Below, piece after piece: positions 10,666 to 23,800 of a DNA stretch of 64,000 bases. The stretch comes from Phoebastria nigripes (lineage: Eukaryota; Chordata; Aves; Procellariiformes; Diomedeidae). The position numbers and the translations under genes are program-made. The first letter of the stretch is position 1. Each line of letters begins with the position of its first letter. Location: NCBI GenBank assembly GCA_035582835.1, contig JAYKAV010003266.1, positions 1,612,159-1,676,158 on the forward strand, written 5' to 3'. The notes under the pieces were generated by a model that saw nothing but the letters and a program-made list of their open reading frames with translations, was not told the origin of the DNA and ran no database searches.

Positions 10666-13202
10666 CTCTTCCAAAGAACTTCCAATCTGTGAAAGAGACA
10701 AAAATAAAGAAAACTAAGACTGTTAGAAACATTCCCCCCCAAAAAAAAAATCAACCCAACTAATCCCTGCATCTATGCAGTAAAGATGTTTCTGAGATTC
10801 TCGCAAAGGAATCTGATTATAGATTGAAATATTTTATGTTTTTTTAGATATGTCCTGTTTTTACCTGTAAAATTAATACTGAAGTCTGGATATAACGCAT
10901 ATACTTAGCATTGCATGTTGCTTCTCATCTAAAGAATTGAAAACATTAAAAAAAAAAATCCACCGTGAAATACATGAATCCCATGAGTGAAATGAAAGTT
11001 CACCATACCCTAGCAAAGAATGGCAAATACTGTTTCCAATTTGGGTGGCTTTGCTTCACAGGGACATGAAGGCAAATTAAGGGACCCAGGTCACAGTTCC
11101 TGCCTCCTTGATGCCTGGGAAAACTGGGACTTTCAAAGTGCCTAGTGAAATGAAGCGTCCAGTTCTGAGTAGCAACATGTTTTGGCAACTCTCCCATGTA
11201 CTTGGATTAACTTAAGATTTCAACTTTTAGTTTGCTTGTACTTTGCAGCTTGGGAAAAGATAGGTTAGGATGCAAAAACTTGACTTGAAGATGAACTGAA
11301 ATGCTTGCCTGTAATTAAAAACAAACAAACCAACCCAACAAAAAACCAACCCGCAAAAACCCCTACTATGGAGGTGCTGATAGAGGATTTAACAGAACAA
11401 ATAGTTTGGGGTGTGTTTCTCTCACTTTTGCTTTTAAATATAAACCTGCTGTCTGTTGCTGCATTGAAGCCTCTCCCTTCATTTTGTCAAGACATGTTAA
11501 AAGCTTTTGGGTAAGTCCTGAGAAAGGGTGGCCTAGGCAGGAACCCATCAACTGAAATTCCTGTATGCAATCCTGGCTTATTTGAAATACCTTTTATCAG
11601 GCAAGTTACAACGGGCTTTAGCACCATAAATGCCTAATGCACAGCTTCCAGCTATTAACCACTTCGTGCCTGGAATTCACAAAGCCGGTATGCCAGGAGA
11701 GAAAATAAACAGCTGCAAGGCTGGCTTTGGCTTCGGCTTCCTTCAGGAACAGCTCAGATTATTAAGTAAAGGTGCTTATCAAAAAAATATTACATTAAAA
11801 CAATGGTAATAAAAACTTGAAATACAAGCTCCAGGGACCCATGTCCAACAGCTAACTACTCCTCAATCTTGAACAACCAATTTAAAGTAAATTAAAGGTT
11901 ACCAGTATGGTGGTTTTTTTTTTTTTTTCCCAACCTTCTAATGAGATACCACTTGGTTTTTGCTTCTCCCTGGGGAGAAGTCTTGAGAATCAGGCTGTAG
12001 TCTTTTGCATCTACCTGAGCAGTAGCAAAGATCTGCTGCATCCTCAGAAGTAGCAAACCTTTAACTAAAGGTCAGATAAAATTGTACTGGACTTCTCTGA
12101 ACTTTAAAGTGAGCAAATGTTTCTATATTTCTTTGTGTATAGGGGAACTAAGAGATAAAGATAGATGCTCTGAGCCAAAGCTCGTTGTATTTGTTACATT
12201 AAATGGACTTTGCATTAGGCCCAGTGATTGCAAGCCCTTGAAACTTTCAGTGCAATGCCCTGCGTGCTCTCAAAAGTACCAGTAACTCATAATCCTGGTT
12301 AGAAAAGTATATAATAACTTGTTTCACTGTAACATAAGCTTGTATTTAAAATTATGCATAAGTAAAAACTTCTTTCTGAAGCTCAGATCTGACACTAAGT
12401 GTGACTTCCAGAGGCAACACTCTTCTGCAACCCCTACCTGATCCAGGTGTTATGTCTGAAAATGACCTTTGCTTGGGCCTTTTCTAGGAAACACTCCTAC
12501 TCAAAGCATGTTCTGCTGCTCATTCAGGGGTTTCCATTTTTCTGCCTTACTCCGGTGTTACCCTCACACTTTTCCAAAGCCTTTGCGTGAAATTGGCTGC
12601 TATTGGTTTTTAAAGGGAAAACAGCTTTGCATTTCTCTTGATTTTGAGCAAGTTTTACAACACAGTAATAAGTTAAATTTGTAGTTGGCTTTACCACTGT
12701 GTGTTGCTCTTGGAGAGGAACCTGATTTTACAGCAGTAGCTGAAGTAATTTACAAAGCTCGTGATTCTGTTTTAAAAGCAAGTGAGAAGGCCTTTGGATT
12801 GTTCTCTTTTGCTGGTACACAATAGCTAGCATAAACAAGACATCCACAGAAGGGGGAGAAAAGCAACCTGAGCCCACTGGCTCCTCTGATCCCAGAGGTA
12901 AGCTCTGCCTCTTCAGGAGAGAGCTCACCTAGCCTAATACTTCAACATCCATAATGCCACATAGCAATACAGAACTTTTGGACTTCAAAGTACTTAGCAA
13001 ACTTGTCAAACTAAAGCAAGTTAAAACTTTCTCTATAAGGAAAAATAACAAATACAACTGTTTCCTTAAATATTTCACTTTTTCATGATATCTCTGGATA
13101 GGTAAGATAACACTTTTCAAGTGATTTGCATAGAAAATCAAGAGAAGAATCAACTGATTGAAACTAAGCTAAATTCTTACAAATGGTGTTTAGATGGCAG
13201 CT
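10666..13202. other. Gene-free stretch
   Basis: No gene is recognised. A C8-A10 homopolymer junction lies at 10733-10750 and a run of fifteen T at 11914-11928. Open frames are short and appear on both strands. No splice-bounded segment stood out. Confidence 0.6.
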
Positions 13203-13275
13203 CAAATCTGGTATTCATTGCACTAGTGTAAATCCAGAGCAACTCCATGGGTTCTAATTGAATTACATTGTTCTT
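13203..13275. mobile_element. Fragment of ancient palindromic repeat
   Basis: GCACTAGTGTAAATCCAGAG at 13220 continues into CAACTCCATGGG. This closely follows the half-palindrome ACCAGTGTAAATCCAGAGTA plus ACTCCATTG found in a dispersed sauropsid repeat. The second arm is largely lost here. The element is non-coding, and the family name is not certain without a library search. Confidence 0.5.
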
Positions 13276-14128
13276 AAAGGCCAGTGATATCCACATAATT
13301 CTTGCCAGTTTAGGAAATATCTCTCCATGTATCATCAATTGCTGCTTTGAGTAACTTCACTATTATTTATGACTTAAAATACCCATAGGAAACGTTTAAG
13401 AGTTAAGTTTGCGTTTTTCCTTTTAAAAGCTGTTTCCTGGCCTCAGTTTCCAAACAGCAAAGGGCAGCTGCGTTGACGTTTGTAGGGAATGAGCAGCACT
13501 TCTGCTGTGTGAATGGTATTAATACACCTCGTTACAGCATCCTGCATCTTCTCTCCAATGCAGCAGCCTTCCAAAGAAACCATCTTTACACAAAGTGACT
13601 CCCAGCCATGACGCTCCCCCAGTTCACAACAGTTTTATACAATACATAAGAACACGTGGTCGTACCGTTCACTCACCTGTCTTGGTTAACTAGGTACCAA
13701 TCCCATCTTGCAACTGCTTTACTTAACTTTAAACCAAAATAAAAAAAGACTAAGGAGGCAGGAAACTAAAATAAAACAGCTGGTAAATAAATAAATTCAG
13801 GGGCTATTTCTGTTCTTCTTTTTCGTCCTTCTTTTGCACAGAATCCCAGAGGAGGTGAAACAGAAGAAAACGAATGGTCCTTTATTCGGGTGGCACTAAG
13901 CGTTGGGATGTCCTGTCCAGCCGGGTGGACTGGCAGCGAGGGAGAGGATGCAGCGGGGAGAGTTTTGCTAGGGGAGGAGAGGTAGGGAGAGGAGCAAAAA
14001 GGCGCGCGGGGCACTCCTGACGCAAAAAAAGCGCAGGGGAGAAGCTCTGCCCCCTTCCAGGTGGTGTCCGCAGGTGCAGTCTTTATTTGCGCGCCTGCTC
14101 AGGAGGCCGCGCTTACCCGCGGGCGCAG

Positions 14129-14133
14129 CCAAT
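14129..14133 (+). promoter_or_regulatory. CCAAT box in CpG island
   Basis: The context AGCCAATGG fits the NF-Y site consensus. NF-Y binds either orientation and typically sits some 60-100 bases upstream of a start site. For minus-strand transcription this site would lie downstream in the exon, so it argues mildly for plus-strand or divergent initiation. Confidence 0.4.
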
Positions 14134-14200
14134 GGAGAGGGCAGCGCGCGGCGGCTCCTCCCCGCGCTCCGCGGCCGCCCGCGCTCCCTGCGCGGGGGCG

Positions 14201-14220
14201 CCCGGCCCGGCCCGGCCCGG
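14201..14220 (-). repeat. Four-copy GGGCC-type run, G-quadruplex motif
   Basis: The plus strand carries CCCGG four times in a row. The minus strand therefore has four GGG tracts separated by CC, which satisfies the usual quadruplex pattern with very short loops. Such motifs are common near CpG-island starts and can affect transcription or sequencing accuracy. Confidence 0.6.
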
Positions 14221-14340
14221 CCGCCGGGGGAACGGGAGCGGCCCCGCTGCGCCGAGGGGTCTGGGTCCAGCCACCGAGGCTGGCTGGGGCCCGGCTGCCG
14301 GTGGAGCCGAACTGATCGGTGGAGAGGCGCGGCCGGGGAG

Positions 14341-17300
14341 GCTGTGGCTTGATCCACTTTCCTTCCCCCACATCCATTAGTTCTGCAAAAAGCACTGAAA
14401 CAATCTAACAAGAGCAGNCTGCTTTGCTTTTACATCTCCAAAGTGAACATTTCTAGGCGGTCTTTTGCTCTCAAAGGACTTATTTTTAAAAGCATTAATA
14501 CTGTAAGTGGCCGATTTGGAAGAGAACACTTGAATTTTTTGTCAGATTAAATTGCCTAACTTTTGTATTTGCTTTTCTGTGTAAGAAATGTTTCATTTTG
14601 CTTTTCCAGAGCTGCTAAGGAACTGGAAAACTAGCTAGCTAGCTCTGGAGCATGCAATGCATTGTGAGATTGGGGCCATAATGTAATCCCTCTAAACTGG
14701 TAATTCAAGCAGCAAAAACCTGCCATGGGGGTATCTGCTTGCAAAGAATTTGGATAGAAGAACTTTCTGAAGCGTAGGGATGCTCTGTCAGAGGGCTTCA
14801 ATGCAATTGTTTTAATTCCAGCTCTAAAGGAAGTCAGTTTATAGTGAGACTCCTAGAGTTGTGTTGTGTGTTATGTGAATCTGTTGAGTCTTTTTTTTTT
14901 TTTTTTAAATCTCTTTTTTTTAAACCTTTCTTTGCCCTCCTTTTCCACGGGGTGCAGGGGTGGAAGGTGCCCAACCACCTGACTGGCACTGGTGGTGCCA
15001 CGTGGGAGTGGGCACGGCACTCCCAGAGCAGGGTCTGCCCTTCAGCCTCCCAAACCATTGCTGTGGGAGAGCTTTGCAGGCCAGGCTTGAGGTGCCCGAA
15101 GTTTACATTTAGCAAAAATATTCTGGAAGGCAGATTAATTCTGGATCTTTCAAGTCTACTAATCTGCACGAATCAAAATAGTTCAATTAGTTTGCCTTTC
15201 CAGTGGAGCATGGTATAGTTAACTAAGTAAACAAAAAAACCTAAATTTTACTTCTTTATTTCTTTTTGTAGTGCTAACAACTTACTACCATTCTTCCACA
15301 CTGTTTTCCATGTAAGGACTGCACACGAATCCTGCTTTTCCGTTTGTTCACTGGGTAAACCAGAGATTCTAAATTCAGGCTGCTTTGGTTATGACACAGG
15401 TCACAAGGTTTGCTGCTTTCATTTTGATTGTGCTGAATTGCACCGAGCAGCAGTGTCCATCGTGACTACTCACAATTATGAATTAAAAGTCCTGATTTTT
15501 TTGCCACGCGTTTTAAATGTGGAGGTGAACACATCAGTCTATAAATGTGTCTGCTGGAATACTTTTAGAGAAAAGGAAGTCAGTGTTTTTCATGTGAGAA
15601 ATATGTACTGAAGGTTATCACTATTCATTGCTTGCTTTTATTTTCTTAGGGCTGTGTGAAACAATAAGCCAAGCTCTCCACAATTTTGCACTGCTGCACA
15701 ATTTGAAGCCAGGGCTGTAGTTCTTTTAGATACAAATCAGTTCTTTATTTGTTTTATTTGCTACTGCAAAATAACAAATACCTTTAAAGTTTACAACTAC
15801 TACTGTCAAGGACAGATATGGTGGGAGTGGCTGTGGCATGGACAGCTGGGTAGGAATGTAATGTTGTTCCATAATACCCAATCATTTCCACTATCAGTTC
15901 CCTTAAACTTTCAACACATACCCGTTAGGTGGAAAAAGCTGCCAATGCTTCATAAAACTGCTGCCACAAGCTCTCAAACCCTGCTGATGGAAATATGTCA
16001 GGGGATGAAGGCTCTTCCCTGCAGTATCTGAAAGGCACATTCCACCGTTTGGCTTCCAAGGAGGAAACCTGTGTGGTCTTGAAGGCTTTGACCTCTAAAG
16101 TTGTCCAATAAATAGAATCAAATTATTTACTTGGTCTGCAGGTTTGAGACATCAAACACAGCAGAGGAAAGCTCAGGGCCATGTCTCCTGAAATTGCCCA
16201 CTGTATATTCAGTCCACAAGCAGGTGGAGAATAATTACTTGAGGGTTTTCCCCCGTTCGCCTCCGAAGCTTATTTATGATTGTGAAAAAAATCTTTATAA
16301 AGCAACTGCCTACATAGGAGTAAGGATTAAATGGAGCCCTCAGACTATGCATTCTTAATATTTCCCATCACAGAAAAATGAACCACAGAGTAACACTGTG
16401 TTTCACTTTTATTTTGCATGGTTTCTTTGACTCTGCTGTGCTGCAGTGTAACCAGCCTTCCTGCACCCTTTCCCTGTGCAGCACTTACTCTCCCACATGC
16501 ATAAAAGGAAAACCATCTTGTAACCTTTCTGAAGTGAAGCCAAAAAACCTTGTTTGATCATAGGGAGTCATCTTCCCCACTCTGTTCTCCTGCAGTCTCC
16601 TCAAACCATAGCTGTGGTGAGACCGGTAGTGTTTGCAAGTTGTCTGTGGGAGTCACAGCTCAACACTGACATGAGCATGTGCATTATTCAGTCAGTCCAT
16701 TTCTTCAACTGCTCCTGTCTCTGTGGAGATGGGCATGTGCTGAAGCTTATTGCTGTGAAATAGTGAGAAATACTTGTTGCAAAATTAAGACTTAAAGCTT
16801 GTGAGAAAGTCCTTTTATTCCAGAACAATAGAGAAAAGGAGAAAGATTGAGACTTGCTTAGGTTTCTTTGAGATTTGTCCCTGTAACATCACCTAACCAC
16901 TTGTTTGAGACTACGGCTCTATGATTTGAATTACTGATTACTGTTACTTCTTTTTAAAGCCTGCTTCACAGGTATTCTTGCTTTCTGACAGTAGCTGCTC
17001 AGAAATGTATGTTCTCATTTACATCACAGCAATACAGGAAACATGTAGTGTTTCACCATTCAGATGAGTTCTGTTCATCCCTGACAAGCAGATGTCTCTG
17101 AGGTGGAATAGGGCACCTATAGCACCTTTAAGACTGCAGCTACTGGAACTTGCAAGGAAAAAGGCAGAACATGCCAAAATGTTTCCAGGGCACTTGTCCT
17201 GATGAATTCACGTTTACGCTAAATAGCATTAGATCCTTAATGGCTTGATACAGTCAAGACTCTAATCTTACCCCTCATTCAACAAGACATCTGTACAGAG

Positions 17301-17610
17301 GTCAATCAACTGATGATAGGTTCCAGTAATTTTATTTCAAATATTCTCAGCCATAATTGCTCATTTGTAACTTGCAGAGGAAAGAAAACTGATTACACCA
17401 ACCTCTCGTCATCTTCACCCCATCCCCAGGCTCCATGCAAGTTTACTTTCTCCCTTTCACTTCCAAATTTAAAAGAAAACACTGCCTCTGTTCTGTTCCC
17501 ATTCCCCCTTTGGCAATGGGAGTTGGCGTGAGCTAGCACACCTGGTTCTGCAGTGTAGTTAAGTATCTGGCTCTTCTACATTAATACGTTTGGCTCTCTT
17601 CTTCCTTTAG
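14341..17610. other. Gene-free stretch downstream of CpG island
   Basis: An N at 14418 lies just past the island. A CTAGCTAGCTAGCT palindromic run lies near 14632. T runs at 14891-14906 (16) and 14914-14921 (8) are followed by a GC-richer patch at 14950-15090. Overlapping open frames on both strands cross this patch, and neither encodes a known peptide. Two similar segments of about 28 bases at 15043 and 16593 may be traces of one unnamed repeat. Otherwise nothing is recognised. Confidence 0.55.
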
Positions 17611-17808
17611 AGGCATCGATTCAACTGCAGTATGTATCCTTGGCAGTCCTGTGCATCTTTCCTGAGTTCAGTATTAATGAGCCTGCAGCAGAGCAGGAAG
17701 GCTCCCAGCTTCTCCTTGCTGCGATATCCGGGGAACAGGACTTCTTCCATGCTCAAACTCTGGCAACCTCTGGCTGTGGGGAGTATATGGCAAAGCAAGC
17801 CAGAGCGG
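17611..17808 (+). other. Candidate exon, unrecognised
   Basis: The acceptor CTTCTTCCTTTAG ends at 17610. A 198-base segment (66 codons) follows without a stop, and then a GTAGGG donor after GAGCGG at 17808. The peptide contains MYPWQSCASFLSS and matches nothing known to me. Two other frames, one per strand, are also open here, which weakens the case. Chance or a non-coding RNA exon is likelier than a protein-coding exon. Confidence 0.12.
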
Positions 17809-20800
17809 GTAGGGTCAGTGGCTACTCTGAGTGAAGTCCAAGTGTGCAACAAATAGCAGGTAGTGTTTCCGATGTACAGAAGTTACAAAAAAGGTGCCCA
17901 CGGATGCTAGGGCAGGATAACTCATGGATTCTGCACTCCTTGCAGAGAGCTCCCTGCACAGAGGTAGAGGTTGTGCCCTGTTGTTTTCAGCAGAGCTCCT
18001 CTCAGACTGAACCAGTGTGCAAATAAATACATGGTAGCATAACGGAGCATTGGACTTTTTTCATTCTGTTATGACTCTGGGGAAAAAAAAAATTGAGACT
18101 TTAGAATCTTTTTGTCCAACTTTGGTTTTGCCCTTTTCCCCTTGTTCTCCTCTTTCATCACTAACAAAGTAAAACAAAAAAATAAGCGGAAAAAGGAAAG
18201 GATGGAAAATAGAGAAGCAGAGGAAGAAAATCATTTTGCAGGAGATTTAATTCTGTCTTTGCAGCAGGGAACATTTCCATGAAAATATTTGCTTCTTTAA
18301 AAGAAGGAAGTTTTTGAGGAAAAATTATTTGTACATGTTTTTTTGCTCGGCTTCACTTGATTGCTTCAGAAGGTACCAGTCACTTAAGACACCACTGAAA
18401 AGAGCCGACAAGCTGTAACCTGCTCTCCTGCACTGTTACTTCTAGGTGCCACGTCCATGTTTCAACACAGCGCTCTGGGCTTATAAAAGGACGCTGGTGA
18501 CACATCATATTAGCTCTGTATTTCCCACCAATGTTTATGGGATGGCAAACTAAGGCTGAGTTTAAGAGCATGCCTGCGGGTGCTGAGACACTGGAAAGGA
18601 ACTTTTTGCCTTTCCAGTAAAGTAGAAAATTGGAAACCTTGCTGTTTCTTCCATAGTGTTTCTCATTTTGCTGTTTCAGACTCACGCATTCTTGGAGGTA
18701 TGAAGTATTAACCAGCTAAATCCTGATGCGTTAAACCAGGAAAAAGAAGGAAGCACAACCTTTAACTGTAGATAAGATGGTCTTTTCTGCTGTTTCAGTA
18801 ACTAGAAAAATAACAGCCCCCAACAGTGTTCATGTGATGCTGGTTTGTGTCAGGCAAAAAAGTGACTTTTGACAGGAACAACTGAAGAAGTACATAAATT
18901 TGAGCATTAACAAAATGCGAAGTCTAAAGCTGTTCATGGTATGGGTGTCAGGATGCAATTGTGTTGCTGAAGTGAGCTAATATGAACACGAAGCTCCTTG
19001 AGAAGACAATGAGGCGCCTCCGTGCCAACATATCTTCTCTTGCTAGATGGTGTGCTGGTGTATATTAATTTCTGTGTAAAAACTCTGCTCTCTGCCAACA
19101 TAGCTGCACCAATATGAGATCCGTGCAGGGACCACAGCTGCAGCATGGTGGTGTGGCTCATGCCGCCGCTCCAGAGCACCTTTGGGGGGAGAAGGAGACT
19201 CGGCAGCTGCTGCCCCATCTCTGCTAAGGCTTTCCGAAGGGGCTGTTGTAAGGGAAGGGCTTAAATAACCTTCAAAGGAAATAATTAAAGATTGATTATA
19301 CTTTAATTGTAAAACAGTATCCCAAGGCTCTAAAGGTAGCAGGCCTTTTCTCCTCTGCCTTTGAAGACTAGACAGAATGGCCGTGTTTTAATTACTGGAA
19401 GGTTACTTGCATTTTCTGTGTCTGCAAGAGGTCTAGAACTGAAATTTATAGTAATTCTTGAATTTCTACTTTAGAACATAACTATATGCTAATAAATTTT
19501 TGTGTAGTCTTTAGATCTGGGTTTAAAAGCAGCAGCATTGGAAGAGGAATAAAATGTAAGCTTTGGTTGTCAATTTATCTCCTGCATTTGTTACAGTTCT
19601 GCAATAACACATTGCTCCCTGGCTGGCATTTGTGAGTAACCCTAAAAGCCAAACTGCTTTATGCACAGCGCAACTGATCTGTGTGTGTGAGAACTTCCAC
19701 GAACCACACGTGGGTAATTGATCAGACCAACAATCAATCTTAACATAGCGTTTCGGCTTGGGTAGCTCAGACTCATTGCTGTCAGTAAGTTTCAGATGTA
19801 AAGTCTGTCTAAACCTTATTGAACAAAGATATTTGTGCTGAGGTGCATGTTCCAGACCTGTACACCGTAGAGCCATCAGGCAAAATAGACTCTGCAGTCA
19901 CAGGTCACTTCAGAATTAAAACTCTCTGTGCACACTTGGGTATGCATGCTTGGTTTGATAGCAAGAAGGCAGAATGTATACTCCTGCTGACAAGACTAAT
20001 GCAACAGTAATTTAAAAATAAACCTTTTAAGCTGATGTATGTGGCCTAAAGCCACCAGAGCACTGCTAAGGAGTATACTTTTCAGTTTTATGTTTGGAGG
20101 GAAAAAAAAAAAAAAGGCAAGAAAAAAGTCTTGGCATCTACCCTCACCGGGAATGAACTTTTAAGCAGAAAAAATGAAGTTTCTGACTTTTCTGTGAATT
20201 TTAATGCCTTAGTGCCCTTTTAATGCCCTGAAAGAAACATTTGGCATTGTTTTAGCTGTTGATCTGTGGAGGTCTCTACCTCTCTGTACACAGCTGTGTT
20301 TTAAGAGCCCTGTTTGCCTATTCCCAGGCTGGAGTCTTGCTTGCTGCATTCTCCTAACCAAATGAAAAAACTGATGGCAGAAATTCAGGGCTAAGGAGGG
20401 AATATATCAGGAAGCTGATGTATCATTTATTTATATTTATAATATTAAAATGTACAGAGAAACATAGCACAGGGTGGAAAATTAAATTACGCAGAAACCT
20501 ATTTCCTGGAAAACATGGAGGTAATATTCCTCCTTCTGTTCTGTAGTTTAGAGCAACACTAAAAAGTTACATTCCACAATAATAGGCATTTTAAAGAATC
20601 TGATATAACTCTTGTGAGTGGGAGGGACAGAGGGATAGCTTGTTTTCCAAGGAATCTGTGGACTACAGGCACATTTTTTTTTTTTTTTTAAAACTAGGAA
20701 AGCCGTAAACAATAAAGCCAAGCCTCTTTGAAAGCACTATAGGCATACATCTGTAGCTACACGAACTGTAAGACAGCAGTATGTCTGAAGAAGATAAATC

Positions 20801-23800
20801 AATTATATTGCTGTAAACCCACTATAATAGGAGGCTCAGGCCCAAAAATTACACAAAGCCCCCACCCTCAGGAAGGAGTCGGTATCTTAATTATTATACC
20901 TAAATGAAATGTACTGCCTGCTCTTTTAGAAAGCTTTTCCTAAAAATTCTTGGGTTTTAGTTTCATTCCTGTTACCTGGCTTAAACAGGCCATTCCTGGG
21001 AAGTGTGCAAACAGAAGAAGAGATTATTAGATTTCACAATTCAGGAAGCAAAGCCTCATGAAAGCAGTTTTGCAGCTGGCAGGCTAATGCTTGAGCGTGA
21101 CAGCACGTTAGTAAGCAGGGTGTTGCAATGTGCGAGGCTGATCTTATGGTTTCAGAAGCAGCTAAGTCTGACTTCTACCATCTTCCTACTCAGGGCACGG
21201 ATGGGAACACTGCTGGCAGGTCTCACATTATTTGCAGATACAGTTTTCTCTCAGTTCTTGCAGTTGATCTATCTGTGATTCCATGCAGGCTAGGTTTTGT
21301 TTCCTGCGGTGAGACTTTTGTTACCTTCAGCGTGTGCCAGCATGTTCCTTTTAAAGAGGAATGTAGAGAGCCATACAGCCATGGCTGTGCCCTTTCTGCG
21401 CCAGTTTCTAAATCATGGATTTGGGCACAAACATCTTTCAGACCCCTAATCTTGGGTTTGCTCTCTTGGTGGAGCACAAGCTTGGGGGGAAGTCGTAAGC
21501 TTTGCTCTGCCGTTCTATACAAAGGGGTATGCCAGCCTTTAGTGAAAAACTACCTGCACTGGTGAAAAATGTTTATCTCTCAGTTTGTATGAAACAATTA
21601 TTAGATAAAGCAGTTATTTACTACTTGTGCCATCTTGATTGTTTTCTGGGAAGCTTAAGGTTTCTTGTGAAATGGCGTGCACTGCTGCACTGGGATTATG
21701 CAATCGCTGCTTATGAGTACATATGTGTTCACAGAGCAAAAATACCAGCAGTTGTTCTGACTCCGTCCTTATAAAACTACAAGCGCTGACAAAGCTGAGT
21801 TTCAAAATGTAGTAGTGAAAAATTTGAGTTTAGTTTGGGTAAGTATCCTTGGCTCCTGGAGGCTTTTTCATAATGTTCTAGCCTTTTCTGATATTTTTGC
21901 TAAATCCATTTACTGGTAATGTTAAGAGGTTGGGATGTGGCAAAGTGATTTTTTATGACTTGAATGAAGCTGAAAATACTGAGATGTGTTTTCTGTTTTG
22001 GGTTCTTTTTGCGTTTTTACTGACTAGAAGTACGAAACGACAAAGTTTCTGCAGCTGTTGACTATGCATCTGCTTGTGACTGTGTGCTGGGGGAAAAGTC
22101 TCTCCTAGCATTTGACATGTGCAATTAAGATTGATCCTCAGAGAAGCGACCGTGTTGAGGACAGACTTAGCGACATAGGTCCTGGTTCGACCCACTCCCC
22201 CCTTTAACCTCTTCCCCGAGACCTTGGTGCCCATCCCCAGCATCTGGTCCCTGCCAAGCTTGCTTTGTGGGATGTGCACGTTCCCCGTGCTCGCTTCCTG
22301 GTGGGTCAGAGACAGACCTTCCTGTAAGCTGGCTCCTCGGAGCTGTTCCAGCACGCAGAGCTGCAAGGCTTTGTCAACTCATTCCTGGCCTTTTGTCTGC
22401 AGCTCAGAGTGCAGTTTGTGAGTAACCTGAGCCCTTCCCTTTCCCCGACATGAAGGTACACGCAGGCTTATCTGAGCAGCAATTCCAGCCTGGGCCAAGG
22501 ACACGCCTTTGGGAACGCTCCTTTCTTTAGCCTTATTCAGCTTTGTATTGTCTTGACTTGTTCTGTGATGCTCTCGAGGCTAACAGTGCATCTGTGAGCG
22601 AACCCTATGTGTGAGCTTTCTGTTCCCGGTAATGCCCGTTCAAATCCAAAGAAAACAATTTAGCATCTGAGTGTAGCCACGCTTTGGTCGGTTGGTGTGC
22701 CACGTATGATGGCTTCTGAAAAGCTGGGGCAATGCAGACACTGCCGTGGATAATGTGTACTCATGTGCGTGGACCCCAGCTTTAGTTGGGTGTGTTAAAG
22801 TAACACCCAGATTCTTTTATATGGTGTCTAAACAAATAATTTTTAATTTGAGGCTTCATTCTTCTGACCAAGTCTAGTACTGGCAGCGTTTAGGAACACG
22901 CACACGGAGACTGGCAGCTGTTTAACACAGGCTGAAATTTGAAGCTTGCTGTGTTGAAAGCAAAAACAATCGTTTCCATTTCTGTGTCTGTAAGCGACAT
23001 CTCCAAAGGCAAAATCACTTTCTTTTGGGGGGTCTTTGAAACTCTAGTTGAAGGGAGGCCCCATGCAAACCCTGTACCGTATCCCACCTGAAAATGCAAG
23101 GAAGAGGTGGAGCACAGCCGGAGGCTGTACTGCAGGGTCAAAGGCAGCGCGGTTCAGGAGGGGCTCGGGGTGAACTCGCAAGTCGGGGTTGTCAAAGGGG
23201 GCCCTTACAGCTCCCTTCTGTCTTCCTGCGTGTGGGAACGATTGCACCTTTCTGTTCAGAGCTGTATATTAAAATAAGAGATGGATAATTTTAATCATTC
23301 TGCATAATAGCTGATGTTCTGATCTTTATGTAGATTGGGGGGAACAGAGGAGTATTAGTATATGCGTGGCTTTAGTTAAGCAGGAGATGAAAGGGTTCAG
23401 AGAATTATTTAAAGTATATGGTTCAGCTTTGCTGGAAGTCACAGGGACTGAGGCCTAGCCAACACTAATAATGCTAATTTAATTATTTTGGTTAGAAGTG
23501 TGATGTTTTTACCAGGGCAGTTACTTAGACACATCCCCACGGGTGGTGAGTTGCAAGCTTGCCTCACGCCAGCGAGCTCCGGGTTGACAAAACCGAGTCA
23601 TGTTAGAAATAGCATCGGTGTAACACCAAACCTGCACACGCTCTGCACGGGGTTCACTGATTTCAGGCTGGGGTAGCTGGGGCAATAAAGAAACTGTTGG
23701 CAAGGTCTGAAGCACGTGGTTTAAGTTGCATACGTCTTAGAGTGCTTTGCTGAATCAGGACCGGGATGGCCCGTGTGTGTTAGTAACAGCCGAAGTGCTG

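Larger units (their letters stand above)
14000..14340. promoter_or_regulatory. CpG island, probable promoter
   Basis: I count about 46 CpG dinucleotides in 341 bases, against near-absence in the flanks, with very high G+C between 14090 and 14340. There is no TATA box. A CCAAT box in the NF-Y context AGCCAATGG lies at 14127-14135, and a four-fold CCCGG repeat at 14201-14220. Such islands are unmethylated and usually mark promoters of vertebrate genes or long non-coding RNAs. A strong minus-strand splice donor at 14116 favours transcription toward lower coordinates, but divergent transcription is common at such islands. No recognisable protein starts here, so the gene is unknown. Confidence 0.8.
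14117..14340 (-). other. Candidate first exon from the CpG island
   Basis: Read on the minus strand, the island ends in CGCCCGCGG followed by GTAAGC (from 14116 downward), a good vertebrate 5' splice site. A first exon would then cover roughly the GC-rich part of the island; its 5' end cannot be placed from sequence. Minus-strand frames are open here, but they are rich in Ala, Pro, Arg and Gly in all frames. That reflects base composition, so the exon may be 5' UTR or non-coding RNA. Confidence 0.3.

Noticed and set aside
13968..14411. 147-codon minus-strand frame across the CpG island
   Set aside because: Five frames are open together here because GC-rich sequence lacks stop codons. The Arg/Pro/Ala-rich peptides reflect composition.
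14891..14921. T-rich tract as the poly-A tail of a minus-strand retrocopy
   Set aside because: No recognisable gene body lies next to it and no target-site duplication was seen.
21128..21565. 145-codon plus-strand frame
   Set aside because: No recognisable domain, no flanking splice pair of quality, and a 99-codon minus frame overlaps it.
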